Made by a program: the position numbers and the translations under genes
From: Marinobacterium rhizophilum
GTDB taxonomy: Bacteria > Pseudomonadota > Gammaproteobacteria > Pseudomonadales > Balneatricaceae
Length of the DNA stretch: 64,000 nucleotides
Direction of reading: 5' to 3'
NCBI RefSeq assembly: GCF_024397915.1
Contig: NZ_CP073347.1
Location: 4,588,001 to 4,652,000, forward strand
In this document: positions 16,959 to 25,474 of the stretch, one piece after another
How the letters are laid out: each line of letters begins with the position of its first letter
Numbering within the stretch: position 1 is the stretch's first letter
The notes under the pieces: model-generated
The model's database searches: none
Seen by the model: the letters and a program-made list of their open reading frames with translations, nothing else
Told to the model about the DNA's origin: nothing

Positions 16959-18358
16959 GCGACATCTGCCCGCGGCGCCAGCATGGACTGGGGGCTCAGC
17001 AGCAGGTCCAGCTGGGCTTCGTCCAGCAAGCCCTCGGCAATGACCAGCTCGCGGACGGTGGAACCGGAGTTCAGAGCGACGGAGGCAATGCGCGACGAAT
17101 TGGCGTAACCGATATGGGGCACCAGGGCGGTGATGATGCCGATGCTGTTGTCCACATGGCGGGCGCACTGCTCGCGGTTGGCCTGGATACCGCTGATGCA
17201 GCGGTTTTGCAGCATGCTGCAGGCTGAGCCCAGCATCTTCATGGAGTTGAGCAGGTTGTAGACGATCAGGGGCTCCATGGCGTTGAGCTGCAGCTGGCCC
17301 GCTTCGGCGGCCAGGGTCACGGCCAGGTCGCTGGCGATAACCTGGTACACGGTCTGGTTAACGGCTTCGGGAATCACCGGGTTGACCTTGCCGGGCATGA
17401 TGGACGAGCCCGGCTGCATCGCCGGCAGCATGATTTCGCCAAGGCCGGTGCGCGGGCCACTGGACAGCAGGCGCAGGTCATTGCACATCTTGCCCAGCTT
17501 GACCGCAAAGCGCTTCAGTATGCCGGAGAAGAACACGAAGGCCCCCATGTCGGACGTGGCCTCCACCAGGTGGGCGGCCGAGACGATGGGCAGGCCGGAA
17601 ATTTCTGCCAGGCGGCGCACGGCCAGGGCCTGGTAGCGCGCAGGCGCATTGATGCCGGTGCCGATGGCGGTGCCGCCCAGGTTGACTTCGCACAGCAGGG
17701 CGCAGGCTTCGTTGATGCGGTCGATATCCTCACCCAGGTTCACGGCAAAGCCTTCGAATTCCTGGCCCAGGGTCATGGGCACGGCATCCTGCAGCTGGGT
17801 GCGGCCCATTTTCACCACATCGGCGAATTCCAGCGCCTTGGCGGACAGCGCCAGGTTCAGGTTCTGGATGGCGTCGATCAGCGGGCGGGCGGCAAACTGC
17901 ACCGCCACGCACACCGCCGTCGGGTAGGCGTCGTTGGTGGACTGGGAGCGGTTAACGTCATCATTGGGGTGCAGGAACTGGTACTGGCCCTTGCCGTGGC
18001 CGAGCTTGTCCAGTGCCAGGTTGGCGATGACCTCGTTGGCATTCATGTTGGTGGACGTACCGGCGCCGCCCTGGATCAGGTCAACCACAAACTGGTCGTG
18101 CAGCTTGCCGGCAATGATGTCGTCGCAGGCGGCGATGATGGCCTGGGCCCTGGCGGCGGGCAGCACGCCGATGTCGCGGTTGGCGCCGGCCGCCGCGGAT
18201 TTCACCATGGCCAGCGCCTGGATGAATTCGGGGAAATGGCTGATGGGTACGCCGGTAATATTGAAGTTGTCCAGCGCACGCTGGGTCTGGATGCCAAACC
18301 AGGCCTGGGCCGGAATTTCCATATCGCCAAGCAAGTCGTGTTCGGTACGTGTGTTCAT
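16955..18358 (-). CDS. aspA: Aspartate ammonia-lyase
   Basis: Eliminates ammonia from L-aspartate to give fumarate. 467 residues. It begins TRTEHDLLGDMEIP, has GGAGTSTNMNANEVIAN (about 97-113), the GRTQLQDAVPMTLGQEF stretch, and the mobile catalytic loop GSSIMPGKVNPVIPE (about 318-332), all as in AspA rather than class-II fumarase. AAGG lies upstream of the ATG. Middle gene of the minus-strand operon, coupled to asparaginase by a 4-bp overlap and 133 bp after the symporter gene. Confidence 0.92.
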   Translation of the reverse strand: MNTRTEHDLLGDMEIPAQAWFGIQTQRALDNFNITGVPISHFPEFIQALAMVKSAAAGANRDIGVLPAARAQAIIAACDDIIAGKLHDQFVVDLIQGGAGTSTNMNANEVIANLALDKLGHGKGQYQFLHPNDDVNRSQSTNDAYPTAVCVAVQFAARPLIDAIQNLNLALSAKALEFADVVKMGRTQLQDAVPMTLGQEFEGFAVNLGEDIDRINEACALLCEVNLGGTAIGTGINAPARYQALAVRRLAEISGLPIVSAAHLVEATSDMGAFVFFSGILKRFAVKLGKMCNDLRLLSSGPRTGLGEIMLPAMQPGSSIMPGKVNPVIPEAVNQTVYQVIASDLAVTLAAEAGQLQLNAMEPLIVYNLLNSMKMLGSACSMLQNRCISGIQANREQCARHVDNSIGIITALVPHIGYANSSRIASVALNSGSTVRELVIAEGLLDEAQLDLLLSPQSMLAPRADVA

Positions 18359-18491
18359 GGCAGTGCAAGACCTTCAGAAAAAAGGCAACAGGAAGCCCGT
18401 GGAAGACACAGCATCCACGGGCCAGCAGGAATCAAACAGGGTGGGGCAAAAAGGAGGCCAGGCGGGGGCGCAGGTCCCCCGGGGTATTCGC

Positions 18492-19961
18492 TTAGTTTGT
18501 GCGTGCGGCAGCCGCGGCGATAGCCTGGTCTACCCGGGCACGGTCTTCGGGCTCAATTTCCCAGGCCGCCGGATCAATGTTCATGTCGGCGAACTTGCTG
18601 GCATCGAAAACGGGCTGCTCGATGCCGGCGCTGATCTGGCCGTCAAAGTCACGCATGATGCGCAGGCCCGGCTTGAACAGCATCATCAGGGCGATCAGGT
18701 TGGCCACGGCCAGGAAGCCCATGGTGACATCGGCGAAGGCGAACACGGTGCTCAGGTCCGTGGTCGCACCCCAGCAGACCAGGCCGATGATGGCGACCCG
18801 GAAACCGTTGTACAGGTTCTGGTTGTCGGTGTTGAAAAAATTGATGCTGTTCTCGCCCAGGTAGTAGTTGTACAGGATGGTGCTGAAACCAAACAGCAGC
18901 AGTGCAACGCTGACGAAGCTGCGGCCCCATTCACCCACGTGATCGGCCAGGGACGACTGGGTCAGGGCAACGCCACCGATATCACCCAGGGTTGCCGGGT
19001 CATAGATGCCGCTGAGCAGAATGATAAAGGCCGTGGCCGAGCAGATAACCAGGGTGTCGATAAAGACCGAGAAAGACTGCACGATGCCCTGGTTGGCCGG
19101 GTGCGGCACGTAGGCGACCGCCGCCACGTTGGGCGCGCTGCCGAGTCCTGCCTCGTTGGAGAACAGGCCGCGCTTCACGCCCATCATGATGGCCGCGCCG
19201 ATGCCGCCGCCCACAGCCTGTTCAAGGCCAAAGGCACTCTTGACGATCAGCATGAAGACATCGGGAATGCGGTCGATATTCATGCCCAGTACCACCAGGG
19301 CAATCAGGATATAGCCGCCCGCCATTACGGGGACCAGTACTTCGGCCACCTTGGCGATACGCTTGACGCCGCCAAAGATGATCAGGCCAACGATCATGGC
19401 CAGGCCGATGCCGGAGTAAAACACGGGAATGCTGAAGGCATCTTCAAAGGAGGTTGCAACGGCGTAGGACTGCAGCGCGGTAAAGCCGAAACCGAAGGTC
19501 AGCAGCAGCAGTACGGAGTACAGGCTGGCGAGCCATTTCCAGTTGGCGCCAAGGCCCTTGGCAATATAAAAGGCCGGTCCGCCACGGTAAGTGCCGTCCG
19601 GCTCCGCCTGCTTGTAGGCCTGGGCCAGGGTGCACTCGAGATAGCTGGTGGCCATGCCCATCAGGCCGACCATCCACATCCAGAAGATGGCGCCGGGGCC
19701 ACCCAGGGTAATGGCGACGGCGACACCGGCGATGTTACCGCCACCGACGCGGCCGGCGACGGAGAGCATCAGGGCCTGGAATGAACTCAGGTGGCCATGC
19801 TTGTCTTTCCTGAATGCCTGGCTGGCACCCAGAATGCGGAACATGCGACCGAAATAGCGGAACTGCACGAAGCGCGACGCGAGGGTAAAACCGATGCCGA
19901 CCGCGATCAGCAATACGATCAGTACCTTGCCCCAGAGAATGTCGTTGAGTAAATCTAGCAT
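18492..19961 (-). CDS. Sodium:amino-acid symporter, AGCS family
   Basis: 489 residues, about 11 helices; Na+-coupled uptake of alanine/glycine or related amino acids. Family marks: GRVGGGNIAGVAVAITLGGPGAIFWMW region (key GxGGNIAGVA), YRGGPAFYIAKGLG, and FSNEAGLGSAPNVAA. GGAGAC lies 7 bases before the ATG. First gene of the operon with aspartase and asparaginase. The context hints at an Asn/Asp-related substrate, although AGCS proteins are usually alanine/glycine carriers. Confidence 0.92.
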   Translation of the reverse strand: MLDLLNDILWGKVLIVLLIAVGIGFTLASRFVQFRYFGRMFRILGASQAFRKDKHGHLSSFQALMLSVAGRVGGGNIAGVAVAITLGGPGAIFWMWMVGLMGMATSYLECTLAQAYKQAEPDGTYRGGPAFYIAKGLGANWKWLASLYSVLLLLTFGFGFTALQSYAVATSFEDAFSIPVFYSGIGLAMIVGLIIFGGVKRIAKVAEVLVPVMAGGYILIALVVLGMNIDRIPDVFMLIVKSAFGLEQAVGGGIGAAIMMGVKRGLFSNEAGLGSAPNVAAVAYVPHPANQGIVQSFSVFIDTLVICSATAFIILLSGIYDPATLGDIGGVALTQSSLADHVGEWGRSFVSVALLLFGFSTILYNYYLGENSINFFNTDNQNLYNGFRVAIIGLVCWGATTDLSTVFAFADVTMGFLAVANLIALMMLFKPGLRIMRDFDGQISAGIEQPVFDASKFADMNIDPAAWEIEPEDRARVDQAIAAAAARTN

Positions 19962-20018
19962 TGGCTGTCTCCGCCGTTTTTCTTATGTGTAAAGCTCGAT
20001 ATTAAAACAGGCTTCAAT

Positions 20019-20046
20019 GACGCTTAGAATTTGACGCTCTGAATGT
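20019..20046. promoter_or_regulatory. Tandem 14-bp direct repeat, operator candidate
   Basis: GACGCTTAGAATTT followed at once by GACGCTCTGAATGT (11 of 14 bases equal), in the 188-bp divergent region between the symporter operon and the HTH regulator at 20150. A likely site for that regulator or for RNA polymerase activators. Confidence 0.4.
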
Positions 20047-20149
20047 TTTTGGCGCACTATGATGCGTTGTATCGGAATAAACTGCGCCAGACTGCATCAG
20101 TTATGCCGTAATGAGGCCAGAATGGGGTGCCAGAAGTGGAAAATTACTG

Positions 20150-20959
20150 ATGAGTGAGGATTTTTCGCGCAACCTGCGGCTGTTGTGCAGCTATTACAAG
20201 TCGATTGCCGAGGTCTGCAGGAAGCTGGAAATCAACAGGCCCCAGTTCAACCGCTACCTGAGTGGCCGCTACAAACCCTCGGCCAGCACGCTGCGCCGCT
20301 TCTGCGAGTTCTTCGGCGTGGATGAGCATGAAATACTGCTGCCCCATAGCCAGTTCGAGCGCCTGGTGCGGGTGCGTCCCCGCGGTCGCATTGATGCCCC
20401 GGCCCAGGTCGAAAGCGAGCATCTGGCCCGGCTGGCTGGGCTGGGCAACGCCGGTCTGGAGCGCTACCTGGGGTACTACTTCGAGTACTACCTGTCGATG
20501 GCACGCCCGGGCCAGCTGTTGCGCACCCTGGTGTGCCTGGAACAGCGCGGCGAGCAGGTGTACTACCAGCGCACCGAGCGCATGGAGGCGCACCCCGGTG
20601 ACCGGCCCAGCCACAATCGTTACCTGGGCATGGCCTACTTTCTGACCGATCGCATTTTCATGGTGGATTACGAGTCCCTCAACAGCCACGAGATGACCCA
20701 GACCATCCTGTTTCCCAGCTTCAAGAACCGCATTTCCCGCCTCACGGGTCTGAAGATCGGCGTGTCTGACAACAGTGAACGCATGCCCTGCTGCGCCCGG
20801 GTGCTGTTCGAATACCTGGGGCCGGAGGTGAGTGTGCGCAAGGCGCTGGCACTGTGCGGTGTTTATGCGCTGGACTCGCCCCAGATCGATGCCTCGATTC
20901 GTGATGCGGTCCAGAATGACATGAGTCCCGGCGAGTGGCACTTCAGGGCGCGTTACTGA
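20150..20959 (+). CDS. XRE-type HTH transcriptional regulator
   Basis: 269 residues from the ATG at 20150; an upstream ATG at 20111 has no ribosome site and adds an unrelated tail. N-terminal HTH (about 1-65): FSRNLRLLCSYYKSIAEVCR, then NRPQFNRYLSGRYKPSASTLRRFCEFFGVDEHEIL. The remaining 200 residues form an unassigned domain with several Tyr-rich strands (YLGYYFEYYLS), perhaps an effector domain. It is divergent from symporter-aspA-ansA and probably controls that operon (inference). Confidence 0.82.
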   Translation: MSEDFSRNLRLLCSYYKSIAEVCRKLEINRPQFNRYLSGRYKPSASTLRRFCEFFGVDEHEILLPHSQFERLVRVRPRGRIDAPAQVESEHLARLAGLGNAGLERYLGYYFEYYLSMARPGQLLRTLVCLEQRGEQVYYQRTERMEAHPGDRPSHNRYLGMAYFLTDRIFMVDYESLNSHEMTQTILFPSFKNRISRLTGLKIGVSDNSERMPCCARVLFEYLGPEVSVRKALALCGVYALDSPQIDASIRDAVQNDMSPGEWHFRARY

Positions 20960-20984
20960 GCGGCATTCGCTGCGGCGTTACATC

Positions 20985-21849
20985 AGCGCTTTTCAGTGCA
21001 ATGCAGTTCAGTGCAGTTTAGAGCAGCTAAGAGCCGTTCAGTGCAGTTCTGTGCGCTCTTTCGTCAGAATGCTGTCGGCGTCGAGCTCGCGTAGTGGCAC
21101 CCGTGGGCTGCGCGGAATATCACCGCTTGGCTGCAGCGTGCGGTTATGGAGAGTCGGGGGGGCGCAGCGCTTTTCAGTGCAATGCAGCTCAGTTCAGAGC
21201 AGCTAAGAGCCGTTCAGTGCAGTTCTGTGCGCTCTTTCGTCAGAATGCTGTCGGCGTCGAGCTCGCGTAGCGGCACCCGTGGGCTGCGCGGAATATCACC
21301 GCTTATCTGTAAAGCGCACAGGTAGAGAGTCGGGGGACGCAGCGCTTTTCGGTGCAATGCAGGTCAGAGCCGCTCAGTGCAGTTCTGTGCGCTCTTTCGC
21401 CAAAATGCCGTCCGCATCAAGATCTCGCAGTGGAACTCGGGGATTGCGCGGAATGTCGCCGCTCATCTGTAAGGCGCACAGGTAGAGAGTCGGGGGGCGC
21501 AGCGCTTTTCGGGGCAATGCAGGCCAGCTCAGTGCAGTTCTGTGCGCTCTTTCGCCAGAATGTCGTCGGCATCAAGGTCTCGCAGTGGAACCCGGGCATT
21601 GCGCGGAATGTCGCCGCTCATCTGTAAGGCGCACAGGTAGAGAGTCGGGGGGCGCAGCGCTTTTCGGTGCAATGCAGGTCAGAGCCGCTCAGTGCAGTTC
21701 TGTGCGCTCTTTCGTCAGAATGCTGTCGGCGTCGAGCTCGCGTAGCGGCACCCTTGGGCTGCGCGGAATGTCGCCGCTCATCTGTAAAGCGCACAGGTAG
21801 AGAGTCGGGGGGGCGCAGCGCTTTTCGGTGCAATGCAGCTAAGAGCCGT
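20985..21849 (-). repeat. Tandem array: five extra copies of the RHH gene 3' end
   Basis: Units begin at 20985, 21166, 21341, 21501 and 21656; a sixth at 21817 runs into the intact gene (21850-22200). Period 155-181 bp. Each unit, read on the minus strand, holds about 30 tail codons of the gene up to and including its TGA, then a spacer (TGCATTGCACCGAAAAGCGC, then CGACTCTCTACC). Copies 1, 2 and 5 encode the same tail as the gene. Copies 3 and 4 encode variants (S to N, E to D, S to G or D, T to A) with about ten further silent changes, and keep frame and stop. Copies 2-5 also retain LQM before GDIPR but read YLCALQM where the gene has YLALQM. No start codon with a ribosome site is seen. Confidence 0.85.
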
Positions 21850-22200
21850 TCAGTGCAGTTCTGTGCGCTCTTTCGTCAGAATGCTGTCGGCGTCGAGCTC
21901 GCGTAGCGGCACCCGTGGGCTGCGCGGAATGTCGCCGCTCATCTGTAAAGCAAGGTAACGGGTGGCGCATACCCGCAGGAACGAGGTGAAGTTGCCCAGG
22001 TCATGACCGGCATCGATGGACTCGTGGTACAGCCGTGTGATCATCTGCGGCACGTTCATGTCATCGCGCTGTGCCACCTCTTCCAGAATGCTCCAGAAGC
22101 AGTTTTCCAGCCGCACGCTGGTGACCATGCCGTCGATGCGCAGTGAGCGGGTGGAACTGATCCAGAGTTCGGGATCGGCCTGTATAAAGAGTTTGCACAT
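21850..22200 (-). CDS. Ribbon-helix-helix DNA-binding protein
   Basis: 116 residues. The central part SLRIDGMVTSVRLENCFWSI and the following helix EEVAQRDDMNVPQMITRLYHES match the ribbon-helix-helix (Arc/MetJ-like) proteins of the COG4321 type, a strand then two helices. GGAGAC precedes the ATG at 22200. It lies 86 bp after the DJ-1/PfpI gene on the same strand. Its last 30 codons (from MSGDIPR to the stop) are the ones multiplied in the downstream array. Regulatory target unknown. Confidence 0.75.
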   Translation of the reverse strand: MCKLFIQADPELWISSTRSLRIDGMVTSVRLENCFWSILEEVAQRDDMNVPQMITRLYHESIDAGHDLGNFTSFLRVCATRYLALQMSGDIPRSPRVPLRELDADSILTKERTELH

Positions 22201-22285
22201 GTCAGTGTCTCCGCCGTTCGCCTTGCGTCCGGGCGACAGTGTAGCGCACCGGGCGAGCGCCGGTGCGCGCGGGCGGCTCGGGCGC

Positions 22286-22858
22286 TTAGCCGTTGTTTAG
22301 CAGCGCCATGAACTGGGCCAGCCAGGCGGGATGTGCCGGCCAGGCCGGGGCTGTGACCAGGTTGCCGTCGGTGATGGCGGCGTCGATGGCAATATCGGCG
22401 TATTCGCCACCGGCCTGTTCCACCTCCGGGCGGCAGGCGGGGTAGGCCGAGCAGGCACGGCCCTTGATCACGCCGGCGGCACTGAGCAGCTGGGCGCCGT
22501 GGCACACGGCAGCAACGGGCTTGTTACTGCTGAAAAAGTGCCGCACCATGGCCAGCACCTCGGGGTTGAGGCGCAGGTACTCCGGTGCCCGGCCACCGGG
22601 AATCACCAGGGCGTCGTAGTCGTTGACATCAACGGCATCGAAGCTGGCGTTTAGACTGAAGTTGTGGCCGCGCTTTTCGGTGTAGGTCTGGTCACCCTCG
22701 AAGTCGTGAATCGCCGTGGCGATGCTGTCGCCGGCCTTTTTGCCGGGGCAGACGGCATCCACCTGGTGGCCAACCGCCAGCAAGGTCTGGAAGGGCACCA
22801 TGGTTTCGTAGTCTTCGGTGAAGTCGCCGGTGATCATGAGGATTTTTTTATTGTTCAC
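22286..22858 (-). CDS. DJ-1/PfpI family protein
   Basis: 190 residues from a GTG at 22858 with AGGAC 8 bases upstream; an in-frame ATG at 22894 has no ribosome site. Glutamine-amidotransferase-like fold: KILMITGDFTEDYETMVP at the start (acidic Glu of the active site), DALVIPGGRAPEYLR, and the nucleophile elbow AAVCHGAQLLSAAG with Cys and following His. Members are deglycases, chaperones or hydratases; this one cannot be assigned. It precedes the ribbon-helix-helix gene. Confidence 0.88.
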   Translation of the reverse strand: MNNKKILMITGDFTEDYETMVPFQTLLAVGHQVDAVCPGKKAGDSIATAIHDFEGDQTYTEKRGHNFSLNASFDAVDVNDYDALVIPGGRAPEYLRLNPEVLAMVRHFFSSNKPVAAVCHGAQLLSAAGVIKGRACSAYPACRPEVEQAGGEYADIAIDAAITDGNLVTAPAWPAHPAWLAQFMALLNNG

Positions 22859-23040
22859 GGGGTTCGTCCTGCTGCTGGATTTAAGGAGTCCCATTTGTAA
22901 CAGCGCCGGCGCCCGGGGTGGTATTAGCTGGGTACTACAGCCAGGCTGCAGACGCCTGCCTGGGCACGCTCATGCCAACAGGGCGGTCCACATTGCCCGC
23001 AGTCGTTCTGCTGGTGGCTCTATGCATGGCCCTGCCTGGA

Positions 23041-23668
23041 GGGAAAGAGCGCACCGAATTTTTCCATCTTTTGCAGGGCGTTGCCTTTGGGTGACAGTAC
23101 TGCATTTCCATCAGCTTTAATGACTCGGTACACGGCATTACTGGCCAGGGCGGATATCGCCATGCGGTCAAGGTGGGAAGGGCCAAGCCGCTGACGTTTT
23201 TTTGATCGGCCCTGCATTGGTCGGGCGAGCCTTCTGTGGCACTGCTTTACGGGACAGAGCGCGCCGAATTTTTGTTCTCCTTTTTCTGAGTCTTGCTCCG
23301 GCGCCCTGGATGCTGAACGAAATTTGATCGCAGACGCATTGGTTGAATAGCTTGGCTGTGGCACTGCTTTACAGGACAGAGCGCGCCGAATTTTTCCATC
23401 TTTTGCAGGGCGTTGTCTTTGGGTGACGGTACTGCATTTCCATCAGCTGTAATGACTCGGTACACACCATTGCTGACCGCGGCGGATTTCGTCATGCGGC
23501 CAAGGTGGGGAGGGCCAAGCCGCTGACGTTTTTTTGATCGGCCCTGATTGGTCGGGCGAGCCTTCTGTGGCATAATGTGCGCCGAATTTTTGTTCTCCTT
23601 TTGCAGAACCTAGCCCTCGGGTCGCGGACTCTGCATTTCCATCAGCTTTAATTACTCGGTACACACCA
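23041..23668 (+). repeat. Degenerate repeats upstream of ybiT, carrying copies of its 5' end
   Basis: The block TGCATTTCCATCAGCTTTAA plus ACTCGGTACACACCA occurs at 23101, 23433 and 23632. In the third copy it runs straight into the ybiT start. In the first two it is followed by a decayed look-alike of the first 45 coding bases, ending GCCAAGCCGCTG as in the gene. A second sub-repeat GCGC(A/G)CCGAATTTTT starts near 23049, 23259, 23381 and 23579, and GGGCCAAGCCGCTGACG with a T7 run occurs twice (23180, 23512). Minus-strand ORFs here are by-products. Bases 22859-23040 show nothing else. Confidence 0.7.
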
Positions 23669-25255
23669 TTGCTGACAACTGCGAATATCACCATGCAGTT
23701 TGGCGCCAAGCCGCTGTTTGAAAATGTCTCCGTCAAGTTTGGCGACGGCAATCGCTACGGCCTGATCGGCGCCAACGGCTGTGGCAAGTCCACCTTCATG
23801 AAGATCCTCGGCGGCGATCTCGATCCGTCCAGCGGCAACGTTTCCAAGGACCCGAACGAGCGCATCGGCAAACTGCGCCAGGACCAGTTCGCCTACGAAG
23901 AGTTCAGCGTGGTGGATACCGTGATCATGGGTCACGATGACCTGTGGAAGATCAAGGCGGCGCGCGATGCCATTTATGCCAAGCCCGAGATGACCGAGGA
24001 AGACGGCATCCTGGCCGGTCATCTGGAGGCGGATTTCGCCGAGATGGATGGCTACACGGCTGAGTCCCGCGCCGGCGAGCTGCTGCTGGGCGTCGGCATT
24101 CCGGTGGAACAGCATTTCGGCCCGATGAGCGAAATCGCCCCGGGCTGGAAGCTGCGTGTGCTGCTGGCCCAGGTGCTGTTCTCGGATCCCGACATCATGC
24201 TGCTCGACGAGCCGACCAACAACCTGGATATCAACACCATCCGCTGGCTGGAAACGGTGCTCAACGAGCGCAACTGCACCATGATCATCATTTCCCATGA
24301 CCGTCACTTCCTGAACAGTGTCTGCACCCACATGGCGGACCTGGACTACGGCGAGCTGCGCCTGTACCCCGGCACCTATGACGAGTACATGACCGCCGCA
24401 ACCCAGGTACGCGAGCGCCAGCAGAGCGACAATGCCAAGAAAAAGGCCCAGATCGCCGACCTCAAGGCCTTTGTCAGCCGTTTCTCGGCCAACGCCTCCA
24501 AGTCGAAGCAGGCAACCTCCCGTGCCAAGCAGATCGACAAGATCAAGATTGAAGAGATCAAGCCATCCAGCCGGCAGAATCCCTATATCATCTTTGATCA
24601 GGACAAGAAGCTGCACCGTACCGCGCTGGAAGTGGAAGGCCTGGCCAAGCGCTTTGATGAAGAGCTGTTCTCGGGCTTCAACCTGCACATCAATGTGGGC
24701 GAGCGCATTGCCATCATCGGCCCCAACGGTATTGGCAAGTCCACCCTGCTGAAATGCCTGATGGGCGAGCTGGAGCCCAGCGCCGGTACCATCAAGTGGT
24801 CCGAGAACAGCCAGCTGGGCTATTACGCCCAGGATCATGCGGCGGATTTCGAGGAAAAAGTCACGCTGATCGACTGGATGTCCCAGTGGGGCCAGAAGGG
24901 CGATGACGAGCAGATTATCCGTGGTACCCTCGGCCGCCTGCTGTTTTCCCAGAACGACATCAACAAGAGTGTGAAGGTCATCTCCGGTGGTGAGCAGGGT
25001 CGCATGCTGTTCGGCAAGCTGATGCTGCAGCGCCCCAATATCATGCTGCTGGACGAGCCGACCAACCACTTGGACATGGAGTCCATCGAGTCGCTCAACC
25101 TGGCGCTGGAAAACTACCCCGGCACCCTGCTGTTTGTCAGCCATGACCGCGAGTTCGTCTCCTCGCTTGCGACCCGCATTATCGAGCTGACGCCCACCGG
25201 CATCGTCGATTTCCACGGCAGCTACGAAGACTACCTGCGCAGCCAGGGTATCTAA
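23669..25255 (+). CDS. ybiT: ABC-F ATPase, YbiT-like
   Basis: 528 residues, close to E. coli YbiT as I recall it along the whole chain. Soluble tandem ATPase that binds the ribosomal E site and tunes translation. Walker A GANGCGKST (about 37-45) and GPNGIGKST (about 350-358), Walker B with LLDEPTNNLD and LLDEPTNHLD, and the linker rich in KKKAQIADLKAFVSRFSANA (about 250-270). The first residues LLTTANITMQFGAKPLF fit the family only if translation starts at the TTG at 23669; no ATG precedes in frame and no Shine-Dalgarno is visible. The upstream 600 bp are repeats. Confidence 0.93.
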   Translation: MLTTANITMQFGAKPLFENVSVKFGDGNRYGLIGANGCGKSTFMKILGGDLDPSSGNVSKDPNERIGKLRQDQFAYEEFSVVDTVIMGHDDLWKIKAARDAIYAKPEMTEEDGILAGHLEADFAEMDGYTAESRAGELLLGVGIPVEQHFGPMSEIAPGWKLRVLLAQVLFSDPDIMLLDEPTNNLDINTIRWLETVLNERNCTMIIISHDRHFLNSVCTHMADLDYGELRLYPGTYDEYMTAATQVRERQQSDNAKKKAQIADLKAFVSRFSANASKSKQATSRAKQIDKIKIEEIKPSSRQNPYIIFDQDKKLHRTALEVEGLAKRFDEELFSGFNLHINVGERIAIIGPNGIGKSTLLKCLMGELEPSAGTIKWSENSQLGYYAQDHAADFEEKVTLIDWMSQWGQKGDDEQIIRGTLGRLLFSQNDINKSVKVISGGEQGRMLFGKLMLQRPNIMLLDEPTNHLDMESIESLNLALENYPGTLLFVSHDREFVSSLATRIIELTPTGIVDFHGSYEDYLRSQGI

Positions 25256-25288
25256 CTAAAAGTTGCGATAGCAGATGGCGCTGTGCAG

Positions 25289-25328
25289 CAGGGCCCGGTG
25301 TATCCGCGAGGATTCCCGGGCCCTGTTT
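25289..25328 (+). terminator. Terminator after ybiT
   Basis: Perfect 10-bp stem CAGGGCCCGG/CCGGGCCCTG (25289-25298 with 25316-25325), followed by TTT. Confidence 0.65.
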
Positions 25329-25474
25329 CGTTGCGGCTCTGTTATTCTTGGCGCGGGAACGAAGGGGGCCGGGACGCGGTCATCTGATGAGTGTGCTTTC
25401 GCGCGCAAATCCCGTTGGCAACACAACCGCAGGTTCGCCTGCAGCCCGTACCACTACAACCTGGAGGTCGCCTC

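Noticed and set aside
21618..21833. Small ORFs in both strands of the 21-22 kb array
   Set aside because: They use frames other than that of the gene tail and arise from the repeat.
23020..23751. Three minus-strand ORFs with shared peptides such as SNGVYRVIKADGNA
   Set aside because: The similarity is that of the underlying DNA repeats; no ribosome sites, and the third frame runs into the antisense of ybiT.
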